The notes beneath the pieces are model-generated. The model ran no database searches, was not told the origin of the DNA, and worked only from the letters and a program-made list of their open reading frames with translations. Below are positions 30,109 to 39,430 of a stretch of 39,430 bases of DNA, piece after piece; the first letter of the stretch is position 1; each line of letters starts with the position of its first letter. This DNA comes from Cristatella mucedo (taxonomy: Eukaryota; Bryozoa; Phylactolaemata; Cristatellidae). The translations under genes were made by a program, and so were the position numbers. The DNA lies in the NCBI GenBank assembly GCA_009760855.2, contig WPIO01000474.1, positions 1-39,430 on the forward strand, given 5' to 3'.

Positions 30109-30939
30109 ATGAATCAATTTGATTTTGTATAAGGTTCAGATGAGTGGAAAAAATCAATGTCTTTGAACATTAGAGGCTCAGAGGTTTACTCAGTGCTTGG
30201 AAATGATCTAGTATTTGGAGATCAGACTGAAACTGATATAGAATTACTTGCAAATAGAAAACTAAAAAAATACATTGCTAATAATTCTAGTACGAGATTT
30301 CCTCCAATGTTGTTTGGTAAAGTATTTGAACCTATTGCTGCACAATTTTTAGAAATGAAACTAAAAGTTAAACTTGATAATGCAAACGGTTGTTTTAGTA
30401 GTGATGGTGTATACAGATATTCTCCTGATGGAATAATAGAGAACAATACTTTAGTTCAAATAAAATGTTTATGGAGCAGAAATATCATTGATGATTTTAT
30501 ACCTAAACAATATCACGCGCAGTGTTTACTTGGTTTACATGTTTTAAAACTTAGTGAATATTTTTACTCTGAGTTTGAGATTTTTGTTCCTGGGTTGAAT
30601 TGTGAAGAACCTCCTTCAGATTATGTAGCAGCTAGTAATGTAAGAATTCCTAATACTGTTTTGGATATGCCACTTAGAGAACCAATTTTTATGCTTTTAC
30701 TTAAAGATGAAAAGTATTTTGATTTTGAGTTTGATATTATAAGCAAGTATGGCAGATTAATTAACAAAAAAGTAAATGGTTATGATATAAAGTATTATAT
30801 AAGGAGATGTTTGATCCAAGTAGTTGAAGAAGATGATCCTTGCAGATTTTTTAGAATAGTTCCTATTGTTAAAGAAGTTTTAGATACATCGAAGATTTTA
30901 ATTAGTAATTACATAGATGAGTCGAAGACATCATTGTGA
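30109..30939 (+). pseudogene. YqaJ/lambda-type viral recombinase exonuclease
   Basis: The ATG at 30109 starts MNQFDFV. An in-frame TAA stands where a Gln before GSDEW is typical of this family; from 30157 on, 260 residues are open. Motifs: GSEVYSVLGND (N-terminal helix), FGKVFEPIAAQFLE (Glu in the first active-site helix), YSPDGII (catalytic Asp) and LVQIKC. In the last motif the family normally has Glu-x-Lys, here Gln-x-Lys in both arms. The enzyme digests one strand of duplex DNA for recombination or concatemer processing. Its C-terminus overlaps the start of fibre D. Confidence 0.82.
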
Positions 30940-31716
30940 TAAATACGTGAGTAGAATAAATGGTTATATTCTATCTATCATCTTGATGCAAATGGAAATA
31001 GAATAATTAATATGAGAGATCCTTTGAATGATGGTGATGCTGTAACAAAAGCATATGCAGATGCTAATTTTACTGTAAATAGTGGCACTTCTTTAAATTT
31101 ACAGAATAGACCAATTACAAATCTTGCTCCAGGAGTTAATCCAACAGATGCTGTTAATGTAAATCAAGTATCTAATTATGTCAACAAATCTGGAGATACA
31201 ATGACTGGAGATTTAAATATGAATAGTTTTGCTATTACTTCTACATATTGGAATTCTACTGTAACTACACCAACAGTTCTTCCTGATGATTTTTGTGTTA
31301 CTTATGGAGGATTGAAGCGAGATGTATTGTTGAAGAATTATCCTGCTACAACAAATTTGAATATGAATAATAACTCTATAATTAATGTTGCTGAACCTGT
31401 TAATTCTTCAGATGCTGCAACAAAGTCATATGTTGACAGAGCTGTTAAAAAAATAACAGAAGTCGTTGTACTATCATTAAATCCTAGAGCTATGAATTCT
31501 ATTATTAATATTTCTACTGCATACTCTTGGCAAAATAAGAATAGCCCACCTATTATAATACTTAGTGCTATGGTAGTTGGATCGTCTAATTGTATACAAT
31601 TAAAACCTAGCAACGATACAACAATAGTATCTGGAGATATAAGAGCTATCAATACTTCTTCTAGTGGTACAGATTTTAAGTATTACGCTTATTTTAATAG
31701 ATTGCCTGCTGATTAA
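30917..31716 (+). pseudogene. Fibre-like protein D, right arm
   Basis: Same as 8787-9584. The ATG at 30917 lies inside the exonuclease C-terminus. Relative to the left copy a small insertion near 30970 breaks the frame before LDANGNR. From 31012 on, 234 residues are open. Confidence 0.68.
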
Positions 31717-31755
31717 TATTGTACTGATAACCTAGGAAATATGACGGTTAATCTT

Positions 31756-32201
31756 TTAATTTCTTACATAAGTACCTGAGAAGTACAAAGGAACCAGTAA
31801 TTCAATTAATTCTTTTAATTTAGTTGCTTTACGCTTACCTTTTACTAATGGGAACAATTTTGCAATATGCATTATTGATTCGTGTTCTAAACAATGATGA
31901 ATGCAGAATAGCTCGGAACACCTTTTTTTAAATGTTTCTTTGCTAAGCAGTATATCTTTGTAGGTCGTTGTTTAGAATACTTATTTCTTGCATAATAACA
32001 ATCTGCGCAAATGATTATTTTGTTGTTTCTTAAAATACCATAATCGAATTCTGTTTCTGTACTATCTAAATCACACATATCGCAACGCATTTCATACTTT
32101 AACTTTGGCCTTCGTTTAACCTTTTTGCAAACTGGATGACCTGACTCTAAGTATTCAATTTCGCTAAATGTTGTCGAACAGCTTTCACAAAATATTTCTA
32201 T
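31756..32201 (-). pseudogene. Cys-rich zinc-binding protein, right arm
   Basis: Mirror of 8302-8747 with the same ATA start and the same frame slip. One residue differs in ICADC (left ICTDC). Confidence 0.5.
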
Positions 32202-32210
32202 TTCTATAGA
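32202..32210. promoter_or_regulatory. Palindromic TATAG promoter-like element, right arm
   Basis: TTCTATAGAA, as in the left arm, shared by the divergent integrase and zinc-protein genes. Confidence 0.5.
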
Positions 32211-33774
32211 ATGTCATTTTTAACTCTAAATGAAAGAAAAAAGGAAGGGAAATTTAATCCAGAGTCTGATATAAGTCAGATATTCAAGCCAAGGTCGAAA
32301 GTAGTTCCAAAAGGTTTCTTTGATACAGCTAAACCTAATGGAAGTCATCAACCAGACATTGTGTATATGCAAAATGATTCTGGATACAAATATGTTTGAG
32401 TGTTATTGATGCTGCTAGCAGATATAAGGACTCGAGACCACTTAAAACAAAGTCTTCTAAAGAAGTAACACAAGCTATAACAGATATTTATACAAAAGGT
32501 TTATTGAAGTGGCCAAAGAAGATAATAATAATAATAATATTGCACTTGATAAAGCGCCCTCAGAGAACTTAATCTCTTTCTAGGCGCTTTACATTTGCTG
32601 CAAAGTGATACGCAATAGAATAGTAAGTAAAATCATGCTTGAAAAACAAACAAAATGAATAACATGGTTAGGGGTTACATGCACTGGGTCAGCATGCAAA
32701 TGTGGCTAGTGGCAGCATGAACAGTGTCAGCACGCATAAGCACATCGAGGACGAATCACAAGGACCCACTAAATGCTGTCCTAAATAGGTATGTTTTTAA
32801 GTTTCTTTTAAATGTGGTCAGGTCAGGGGATGTTCTGATGCAGGTCGGGAGGGAGTTCCAGGCTGTGGGAGCATACGAGCTAAATGCACGGTCTCCAAAG
32901 GATTTAAGGTTTGTACGAGGTATTTCTAGACTGTTGGATTCCGAAAAGCGAGTGGTACGATGCTTTGCCTGATGGGGTAGTATCTCTGAAAGATAGGCTG
33001 GAGCCATAAAATGAAGAGACCTAAAAGTGAGCGACAAAACCTTGAAGTCAATCCGTTGCTTGACTGGTAACCAGTGCAGGTCGGCGAGAAGTGGAGTAAT
33101 GTGGCAACTGCGACGCTCACGACAGACAAGCCTAGCTGCAGAGTTTTGCACCAGCTGCAATCGCCTGATCGCACATGCTGGTAGATTACATAACGATAAG
33201 ATAACAGTAGATCCTGGAACTGAGTTTAAAGGAGAATTCATGAAAGAAATGAAAAGACATGAGACACAAGTTATAGAAGCTAGTAGTAAAAAGAGTGTTG
33301 CACTTGTTGAAAGAATGAATAGAACTGTAGCAGAAAGAGCATTTATTGCGCAATATGAAAAAAAAAAGAAATAGAAAACAATAATAATGGAGATTTCACT
33401 AGAAATAAAGAATGGATTTGTAATTTACCAAAGAATATTGATTAGCTAAATAATAGTGTTACAAGATCTATTGGTGAAGAACCTGTAAAGGCGATAAAAT
33501 AATCTGTACAATTAAATATACCAAAATATCACAGACAAGTTGGAGAAAAAAAAAAATTATTAGAACTTGGAACAACTGTTAGATATTTACTAGAACCTGG
33601 TGAAGGAGAAGATGAAAAAAAAAAGAAGAGCTACAGATCCGATATGGACTTTGACTAAAAACATACTATTGCTAGAATAATGGTATTGCAAAAAAACAAC
33701 CGGTTAGATATTTCGTAAATAATGTTAACAGGAGTTTTGTTAGAGAGGAATTACAAGTTATTAAACAGGACTAA
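32211..33774 (+). pseudogene. INT: Polinton-type integrase, right arm (interrupted)
   Basis: Mirror of 6738-8292 with the same order of DDE motifs. The LINE at 32522-33186 again splits the first and second Asp. Right-arm peculiarities are longer A-runs near 33360 and 33620, each shifting the frame. The C-terminal tail ends at the TAA at 33772. Confidence 0.85.
32522..33186 (-). mobile_element. 5'-truncated L2/CR1-like LINE inside integrase, right arm
   Basis: Mirror of 7316-7982. It has the (TAA)n tail, the hairpin and the RT C-terminus. It differs from the left copy by a few substitutions (for example GRRS against ERRS). Confidence 0.92.
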
Positions 33775-34833
33775 TTTCTGTTTGTGAACGTCTTTCTATA
33801 AGATTATCAAACTCTTCTTTTGTAACTACTTCATCAGATAAAGCATCTGTTATTTTGAAATAAACTGTGTGTTAGAATCAAGAGTAAATCTTTTTCTTTT
33901 ATCTATTTCAACTAAAACATCATCAACTGCCATTAGCATAGCTGCTAGTGCTGAGATACCTGAGACTGCATTAGTTATTTCAGGATGAGCATGAACATGT
34001 GCTGTAGAAACTGTAACTCCTAAATCTACTATTATATTTAAAATTTTAATTATATATCTTACTCTTGTTAACTTAGTTAGACATGATCTAGCTTTAACGT
34101 TGTATGCGAATGTTTCATTATATCTTTGAAGAGCAAACTTTTTTCTTAAATCCGCCGCCGTTTTCCTATAATTATTTAAATTCTTTCATACCCAGCCTGG
34201 ATATAAATCTTCGTCATAATCTGGAGAATCCATATAATTAATGAAAACAGAACTAACTTCATAGCTACGATCATTAAGATAAGAAATGAATTCTTCAATA
34301 TCTTCACATGTCTTTGGATGTTTTGGTTTTAATCTGTCAGATTTTTCAGCAGCTGCAGTTTTTAATCTTCTGATATAATCTTGATATTTTTCTCCAACTT
34401 GTCTGCTAAATATTTCATTAAAAATGTATATATAACATAAAAAAGATGTCTAAATCATTTTTACCATAATATACAAATATATGCAGTTTTCTATATTGAT
34501 TAGGAAATATTATCAGCAATATTTTTTGGAAAACCTTTTTCAAATATATGGATCTCTGAATGTTTCTACTAGACAATTATCAAAAATACTAAGAGATTGA
34601 TCCTTATTAAAGAATTCTGGGTGACTAATCAAATTATATTTTATTAACATTTGCCTCTCACCTTTACGAATTAAATCAATTATAAAATCTGTGTGAAGTT
34701 TAATTTCGTCATATCCATTAACAAAAGGAATGCAATGATCATAAAACTTGTAAAATACTTCCCTAATTCTGATTATATAGGAAATCATACTCTCATGCCA
34801 ATGTCTAGGAAAGAATTTACACCTTGTACTCAT
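33761..34833 (-). pseudogene. Unknown viral gene E, right arm
   Basis: Mirror of 5683-6754, starting from the ATG at 34833. The middle portion near 34425-34440 differs from the left arm by a small replacement. Its end overlaps the integrase stop by 14 bases. Confidence 0.5.
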
Positions 34834-35345
34834 AGTATATTTAATAAATTTTTTCTTTAAATCAAATTTTATTATGTTAGAATGTGATAGGATAAACAAC
34901 GAAGTAGGCGAAAACACTTTGCCGAGCGACAGCGAGTCTAGTGTTGAGTGAGTAGTTTGGTTTTGAAAGTTATGGAGACTAGTGGTCTCAGACGAAGACA
35001 CTCGATCGAGCTGTGCAAGATTGAGGGTCGAGGCTGAGCCCTAGGCTCCATAACATTCAAAACATAACTATTCATGGATCTTATAGTGCTAAAAATCACT
35101 TTTTTTGCACTTCATTTTTATGTGGATGGCACTTTAGTGGTGAGCAAGTTAATAGTTGTAAGACCAAGCTACCAACAGTTGGCAACCGGCCTCACTTACC
35201 AAATTGGCTGTGGCCTGGGTATACTCGGGGTGATGTGTCCTGTTTTAAATAGAACATTCAATATATTCCATGATTAAATAAACTGTGGCGTTTGCATTTG
35301 TTCAGCTATTGAATAATGCAAAGATCAAGGCATGCCTATACAGGT
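34834..35345. other. Probable viral terminus and spacer, right arm
   Basis: Mirror of 5171-5682. Viral AT-rich sequence ends about 34870-34970. The spacer has no convincing gene; a 67-residue open frame at 35074-35277 is kept in both arms but has no recognised motif. Confidence 0.4.
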
Positions 35346-35490
35346 GTAGCACTTTGCTGGCCTTGGCTGAATTTTAGTGCGAACAAGAGCTGTTCGGAGG
35401 TGGGCTAGAACTCGGATTCGGCCTTTAGAATTGGTCCGATACCCGCGGAAGCTGCTGATTGATGTTGGCTGGCCTGTCAACCTCCGCCTT
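35346..35490. repeat. Inner inverted repeat, proximal copy (right arm)
   Basis: Inverted partner of 38331-38565 across the LTR retroelement; mirror of 5025-5170. Confidence 0.75.
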
Positions 35491-35601
35491 CACTCGGTCC
35501 AAGAAAGAATCGTCTACAACCCATTCGCCATTCAAGCTGGACACAGGGGACATTCCAGTGGCCCAGTGCCGGTATTAGTTCCTTACCGTAATGGACCATG
35601 G

Positions 35602-36348
35602 TGTTGGGCCCAACACCACTAAGCTCTTGCCCCATTGTCTCAGCCAAGTATTTAAGAGTCGAGCGACGCTCGCTCTGGGTCTTTTGTGTGTGGTCTTCTG
35701 TCTTTGGTCCGGCTCCGCCGTCGGACTCGTTTCTCTGAAAGCGAGGGAGGAGGGCGGGCTGTTCGCCGGCGATTGACGGAACAGGACGAGACAGCGCTAG
35801 GAGGATTCGGTGGACTTCACCGAATACGATCGTATCGCACCCGAGCTGGCATTTTTGTGTTTCTTTCGTGTTTTGTGTGTGTGCGCTTGCTCGTGGTCTC
35901 GGCATAGGGATTTGCCGGTGCGAGCTAGATGTAGTTGGCGTGTGTGGAGTATTCCTGCCGCACTGGTGGAAACCGAGATCTAGTTCTCCGGTTAGGGGTT
36001 TAGGCTCTGGTTCGAGCTCAGTGTGGAGAAGTATTCCCTCCGCAAGAGTGTTGGTGCTGTTGAGAGCGTGCGAGGAGTGTGGAGATAAAACTGAGCTAGA
36101 CGCGCAGCGACTATGTGCGCTGGCGAATTAAGCTCAGTAAAATCCCCAATTTGTGTGTCTCGCATTCCAATTTACGCCGCGGACTCACGACCCCCTTTAG
36201 TAACGGTAAGCAGGTCGGCGCCAGAAACGCTCGTTTCGTGGCGGCCAGCTTATTGCGCGTAGGCGCGCACCGAACGGCATTAGGCGCTAGGTTACGCCGC
36301 TAGGTAAGCGGCAGGTCAAGCCTACCCCGCCGAGCCTTCGGCGTTACA
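35602..36348 (+). mobile_element. 5' LTR of gag-pro retroelement, right arm
   Basis: TG...CA ends (TGTTGGGCCCAACA ... GTTACA). A TATTTAAG box lies at 35649, followed by a GC-rich R/U5-like leader. Three bases separate it from the primer-binding site at 36352. No 3' LTR is seen in the window. Confidence 0.75.
35649..35656 (+). promoter_or_regulatory. LTR TATA box
   Basis: TATTTAAG lies 48 bases inside the LTR, followed by GC-rich sequence, and is the likely core promoter of the retroelement. The mirror copy is near 4859-4866. Confidence 0.55.
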
Positions 36349-36351
36349 TTT

Positions 36352-36368
36352 TGGCGCCCAACGTGGGG
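36352..36368 (+). promoter_or_regulatory. Retroelement primer-binding site (tRNA-Lys type), right arm
   Basis: TGGCGCCCAACGTGGGG, complementary to the 3' end of tRNA-Lys(1,2) as used by several retroviruses; it primes minus-strand synthesis. Confidence 0.85.
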
Positions 36369-36541
36369 TTTGTCAAATTTCAGGTAGGATCCTGGGACGA
36401 GAAATTCCGCAGGAGGCGGCTTGCTTGAGTAGGTCCCCTGAATTAGACTTGTAGGTGTGTAAATTGGATCGAGCAAAAGAGTGTCGTTTGAACCTGAGAG
36501 GTAGGGACGTGTACCTGGGCCAACCAGGGAAAACGCCCGAG

Positions 36542-37283
36542 ATGAGCCAGTCTTGGCATCAAGAAGTGGCAGGTAGGAGCGGTGGCGCTGGTGCTAGTGA
36601 AGCGCTTAATGTTGCGATTTTGATGGAATGTCTGGAAATGATGACGGCAGAGGTAGCACAGCTGAAAGCTAGTGTCGAGGCGCAGGCTCGGCAGCAGCCG
36701 CTGCCCCCTCAGGTAGCACCACAAATTGCGTTTCCGCCATATGTTCTCGCAGAGTTTGCTGGTTGCAACTCTCCGAACACTGTGCCGCGTTTCTCCGGCG
36801 AAAAGCCTGAATCCGTGGTCCGGTGGCTGAAGGAGTATGAATTGCAGGCGTGGAGCCTCAGCTGGGGTGACTCTATTTAATGTCGCCGCTTCGGTTCGCA
36901 CCTAGAAGGGCGGGGCGCTCGACGTTTTCGATGAAGCGCAGCAAGCGGCCGGCGCCGGTTTCTCTTTGCTCCTGGCAGAAGCGGCGCTGATGAAGGCATT
37001 CGATACGGGTTTCTGGCAGGATGCCGCGCGTGCGCGCCTGCAGAATCGCGTGCAGAAAAGAGACGAAACTGTTTTCGCCTTTTATCGGGATCTCCGCGAC
37101 GAAGCAGAGTTTGCCTATTGGGACCTTCCACCCAACAGCCGTATGAGCACGATATCGTTGCTCTTTGTTAATGGCCTGCAGCCGAATCTCAGGTCCTATG
37201 TTTTCGCTAGCAACCCCCGCGATGCAAGGGAGGCGCTAGATTGCGCCATTAGATGCAAAAATACGCCATTCATATCGGGATAG
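36542..37283 (+). pseudogene. gag: LTR-retrotransposon Gag, right arm
   Basis: Mirror of 3233-3974. The ATG at 36542 (MSQSWHQEVAGRSGG) gives an open N-terminal block to 36880 with RFSGEKPESVVRWL. The capsid C-terminal block resumes in a shifted frame to 37283. The N-terminal block is better kept here than in the left arm. Confidence 0.75.
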
Positions 37284-37677
37284 TCAGCCGTCTTGGCCAC
37301 AGCGAGCATGCAGACTTTGAGACCAGATATTAGCGGTTTTCGAGGTGAGGTACCCGATCTTGGGAATCAGGGGGTCAACCTAAACTACGGCGTGACTCAA
37401 CCGCAGCAAGCGGCTGACGTACCCGCCCAGCCCAGAAAAAAATACCGACCCATGGAATTTTGACTCCCGAGAGGAAGCCGTCTACGCAGATTGACGACAT
37501 TCCATGGTCTAAACCTCGACGACCGGGGCATCTTGATACTTCGCGAAGTGGCTCGCGAGCAAAGGAAGGCGCCAGAGGCAGGAATGGGGCCGGCGTTTTC
37601 AATTGCAAAACCCGTATGAGTTCTAGTGCTCTAGTCCCGGCCCTTGATGTAGACCAACCTATCTCCCACCATCGTAT

Positions 37678-38340
37678 GACGGTGTGGGCCCTACTGAACG
37701 GTGCAACGACCACAGCGCTCATAGACTCGGGGGCAGATATATCTGTCTTAACGTTAGAGACCGCTAAACTGATAGGGCTGCAATTTTCGTGCACCGCAAT
37801 GACAGCGTCTGGCGTAGTGTGGGCATGTGATCGCCGTCACGTGGTTCCGCCCCCCCAGCCGACGTTCTGTCCGCCCAACGGGAACGCTCCTTGCCGGCAC
37901 GTGACTTGTTCCTTGCAGCTCACTTCACTTTCTGCCTGTTCTTCGGCCTGCAAGCACGCTATCCATTCTATTCTCTCTTTTAACACCTCGTGCTCCAGAG
38001 CACACGCACGACGGCTGTTAGATCGTATAATACAGCCGTCGTCGACAACGCTTGTGGGGGCTTCGCTCTTCATCGCGCCGCCATCTCGTGCCCACAAGCC
38101 CCTACAGTAGAAGGGTCGCAGCTGGAGATTCTGGGCAGCTCGTCAGTATGGATCCAGTTAGGAACAGTACATCGTGTGCATCGCATTTACGTTGCCCGAA
38201 ATTCTATGCATCCGCTGCTGCTACGCACCGACTTCCTGGCGAAGTTCGGTCCGGTCACCTTTGACATTAAGAAGCACACAGTGTTGATAGGAGATGAACG
38301 CCTTGAGCTGGTGGGGGCCCAGGTGTCACGAAGGCGGAGG
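37678..38340 (+). pseudogene. pro: LTR-retrotransposon aspartic protease, right arm
   Basis: DSGADISVL lies near 37725 and LLLRTDFLAKFG near 38215, with the inverted-repeat insertion 37818-38096 between them. No reverse transcriptase, RNase H or integrase of this element follows, so it depended on other copies or was cut. Confidence 0.75.
37818..38096. mobile_element. MITE-like insertion in retropepsin (right arm)
   Basis: It begins TGTGGGC and ends GCCCACA, with an internal hairpin (CGACGGCTGT / ACAGCCGTCG, about 38008-38044). Mirror of 2420-2700. Confidence 0.45.
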
Positions 38341-38565
38341 TTGACAGGCCAGAAACAGCAATCAGCAGCTTCCGTGGGTATCGGACCAATTCTAAAGGCC
38401 GAATCGCGACCGCCGGTCTCAGCTTCCTGGCTTGCTGTTAAGCTCTTGCTCTCTAACCGCACTGACGCTCCTCTCTGGCTCACTGCTCCAGGACAAAGAG
38501 GTTCTAGCCCACCTCCGAACAGATCTTGTTCGCGCTAAAACTCAGCCAAGGTTACCAAAGTGCTA
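38331..38565. repeat. Inner inverted repeat, distal copy (right arm)
   Basis: Inverted partner of 35346-35490, with an internal segment of about 90 bases; mirror of 1951-2185. Confidence 0.75.
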
Positions 38566-38616
38566 CATAGGATTATATTTACTATTTTGTTAGAACCTTT
38601 AGTGGAGACCTCTGTA

Positions 38617-38664
38617 ACTTCTCTCTCTCTCTCTCTCCCTCTTTCTTGCTCTCTCTCCGTCTCT
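38617..38664. repeat. (TC)n microsatellite, right arm
   Basis: Imperfect CT run, mirror of 1850-1896, with one or two repeat units fewer. Confidence 0.8.
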
Positions 38665-38869
38665 CTTACTTTATCTGCTAGTAGCCGTGCCTCTGCAATA
38701 AATGTCGGCCTGTCTTGCAGAATTCTGCAGCCCGGTTCGTCTGTCGTGAATGTTCCAACTGTCACAAACACGACTTCTATCCACGAACCGCACTTGCTAC
38801 CCGGCGACCAGCAACGCACCGAGTGGCTATCACTGTTTTGAAACTGCATTGCTAACTAAGTTATTCGTT

Positions 38870-39165
38870 ATTGACCAACTAAGTGTGATTGAGAAATTGG
38901 ACATACTCAAAATCGGCTCTGCCAGCATGTCTGCTGTTGAATCTGCTTGTTTTACAGGTGTCGTCTTTCACAGTGCAATACTCTGCTTTTAAGCTTGTCT
39001 GTCATGAGCATCACAATTGCAACATCACACAGATTCTTGCTGACCTGCACATTCTGCCAGTCATGCATCGACTTCTAGGTCAAATGTAATTTATCAAGTG
39101 AATTATTGTGAATTATTATTGTTATTATTAGGTTGTGTGGCTCACTTTAAGCCTCTTCATTGTCG
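38870..39165 (+). mobile_element. Decayed LINE fragment, right arm
   Basis: RT-derived sense such as KIGSASMSAVESACFTGVVF and ITQILADLHILPV aligns to the longer LINE, with deletions. The nested hairpin present on the left is missing at about 39088. Arm identity to the left copy ends near 39161. Confidence 0.65.
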
Positions 39166-39190
39166 GAATGTCGGCGGGGATGGACTAGTT

Positions 39191-39430
39191 TGTCCAGGTA
39201 GCAACAAGACGAGGACCGTTTCCAACCCACTATACCGCGCCAATTATTGCTACCGACTACGAGAACAGTCGGCCTCTTCCTGACTCGATGCTGTATCTTG
39301 ACGACTCGAGTCGTAGTCAGGCTGCAGCACCCAGAGCACGCGGGCCAGACGCAGAATAAGTCACTCCTCACTGTGGCAACTTCTGCTAGCCCAGCACGAT
39401 CACTTGCTGCCATCCCTTGCTCTGAGTGGC
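39191..39430. repeat. Diverged outer arm segment, right
   Basis: Reverse-complement relative of 539-784. It reaches the window edge with no gene recognised. Confidence 0.6.

Larger units (their letters stand above)
26858..39430. repeat. Right arm of giant inverted repeat
   Basis: Partner of 539-13639. Identity starts inside gene H at AATCTTGTTGGAGAATC and runs to the window edge, with the outermost segment diverged. It probably continues beyond 39430. Confidence 0.93.

Noticed and set aside
34834-35350. A 67-residue frame (35074-35277) conserved in both arms
   Set aside because: Conservation follows from the recent duplication. It has no motif and no promoter-like TATAG.
38588-38766. Possible solo LTR (TGTTAGAACC ... 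GTCACA with an AATAAA near 38698)
   Set aside because: It has TG...CA-like ends, but no target duplication flanks it and no internal second copy is present in the window. Not supported enough to list.
539-39430. Palindrome as a pure sequencing (hairpin adapter) artefact
   Set aside because: Arms differ by substitutions, private stops, a hairpin loss and a block of about 500 bases, and the loop edge carries a LINE absent from the other arm. Not fully excluded without reads.

Overview
The window looks like animal (metazoan) nuclear DNA with an old integrated DNA virus. The virus is a Polinton/Maverick- or adintovirus-like element with a double-jelly-roll (DJR) capsid. Non-LTR (LINE) retrotransposons with a (TAA)n tail, a gag-pro LTR retrotransposon with a tRNA-Lys type primer site, small inverted-repeat insertions and microsatellites all point to a eukaryotic host. 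The (TAA)n L2/CR1-type LINE suits an aquatic invertebrate, but the sequence does not settle the lineage. Viral DNA is AT-rich; the retroelement and LINE DNA is GC-richer.

Layout. The window is one giant palindrome. The left arm (about 539-13639) reads as the reverse complement of the right arm (about 26858-39430), and position x pairs with roughly 40500-x. From outside inwards each arm holds: an unassigned repeat, a decayed LINE, a microsatellite, a 5' LTR-gag-protease fragment flanked by its own smaller inverted repeats, then the viral terminal half. That half contains an unknown gene E, an integrase interrupted by a LINE 3' fragment, a zinc-binding protein, a fibre-like protein, a YqaJ-type exonuclease, the DJR major capsid protein, a coiled-coil protein and one or two penton-like minor capsid proteins. 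A longer LINE (about 13640-17106) sits exactly where the left arm ends. The single-copy loop (about 17107-26857) holds the rest of the virus: three tandem fibre-like genes, hydrophobic virion-type proteins, an HNH-AP2 endonuclease, a minor capsid protein with a parvovirus-type phospholipase A2 motif, a 162-residue unknown, an adenain-like protease, a zinc ribbon with repeats, the packaging ATPase, and helical proteins.

How it fits together. Loop plus right arm (17107 to about 34870) reads as one viral element of about 17.8 kb with capsid, penton, protease, packaging ATPase and integrase. No protein-primed DNA polymerase B is visible, so the left terminus was probably lost when the inverted copy and LINE were joined on. 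Many genes carry stops and frameshifts. Several lesions are shared by both arms, so the virus was already dead before the palindrome formed. A few frames (packaging ATPase, 195-residue and 162-residue unknowns, left-arm fibre) remain open. A short TATAG-type motif lies just upstream of many start codons and is the best candidate for the viral promoter element.
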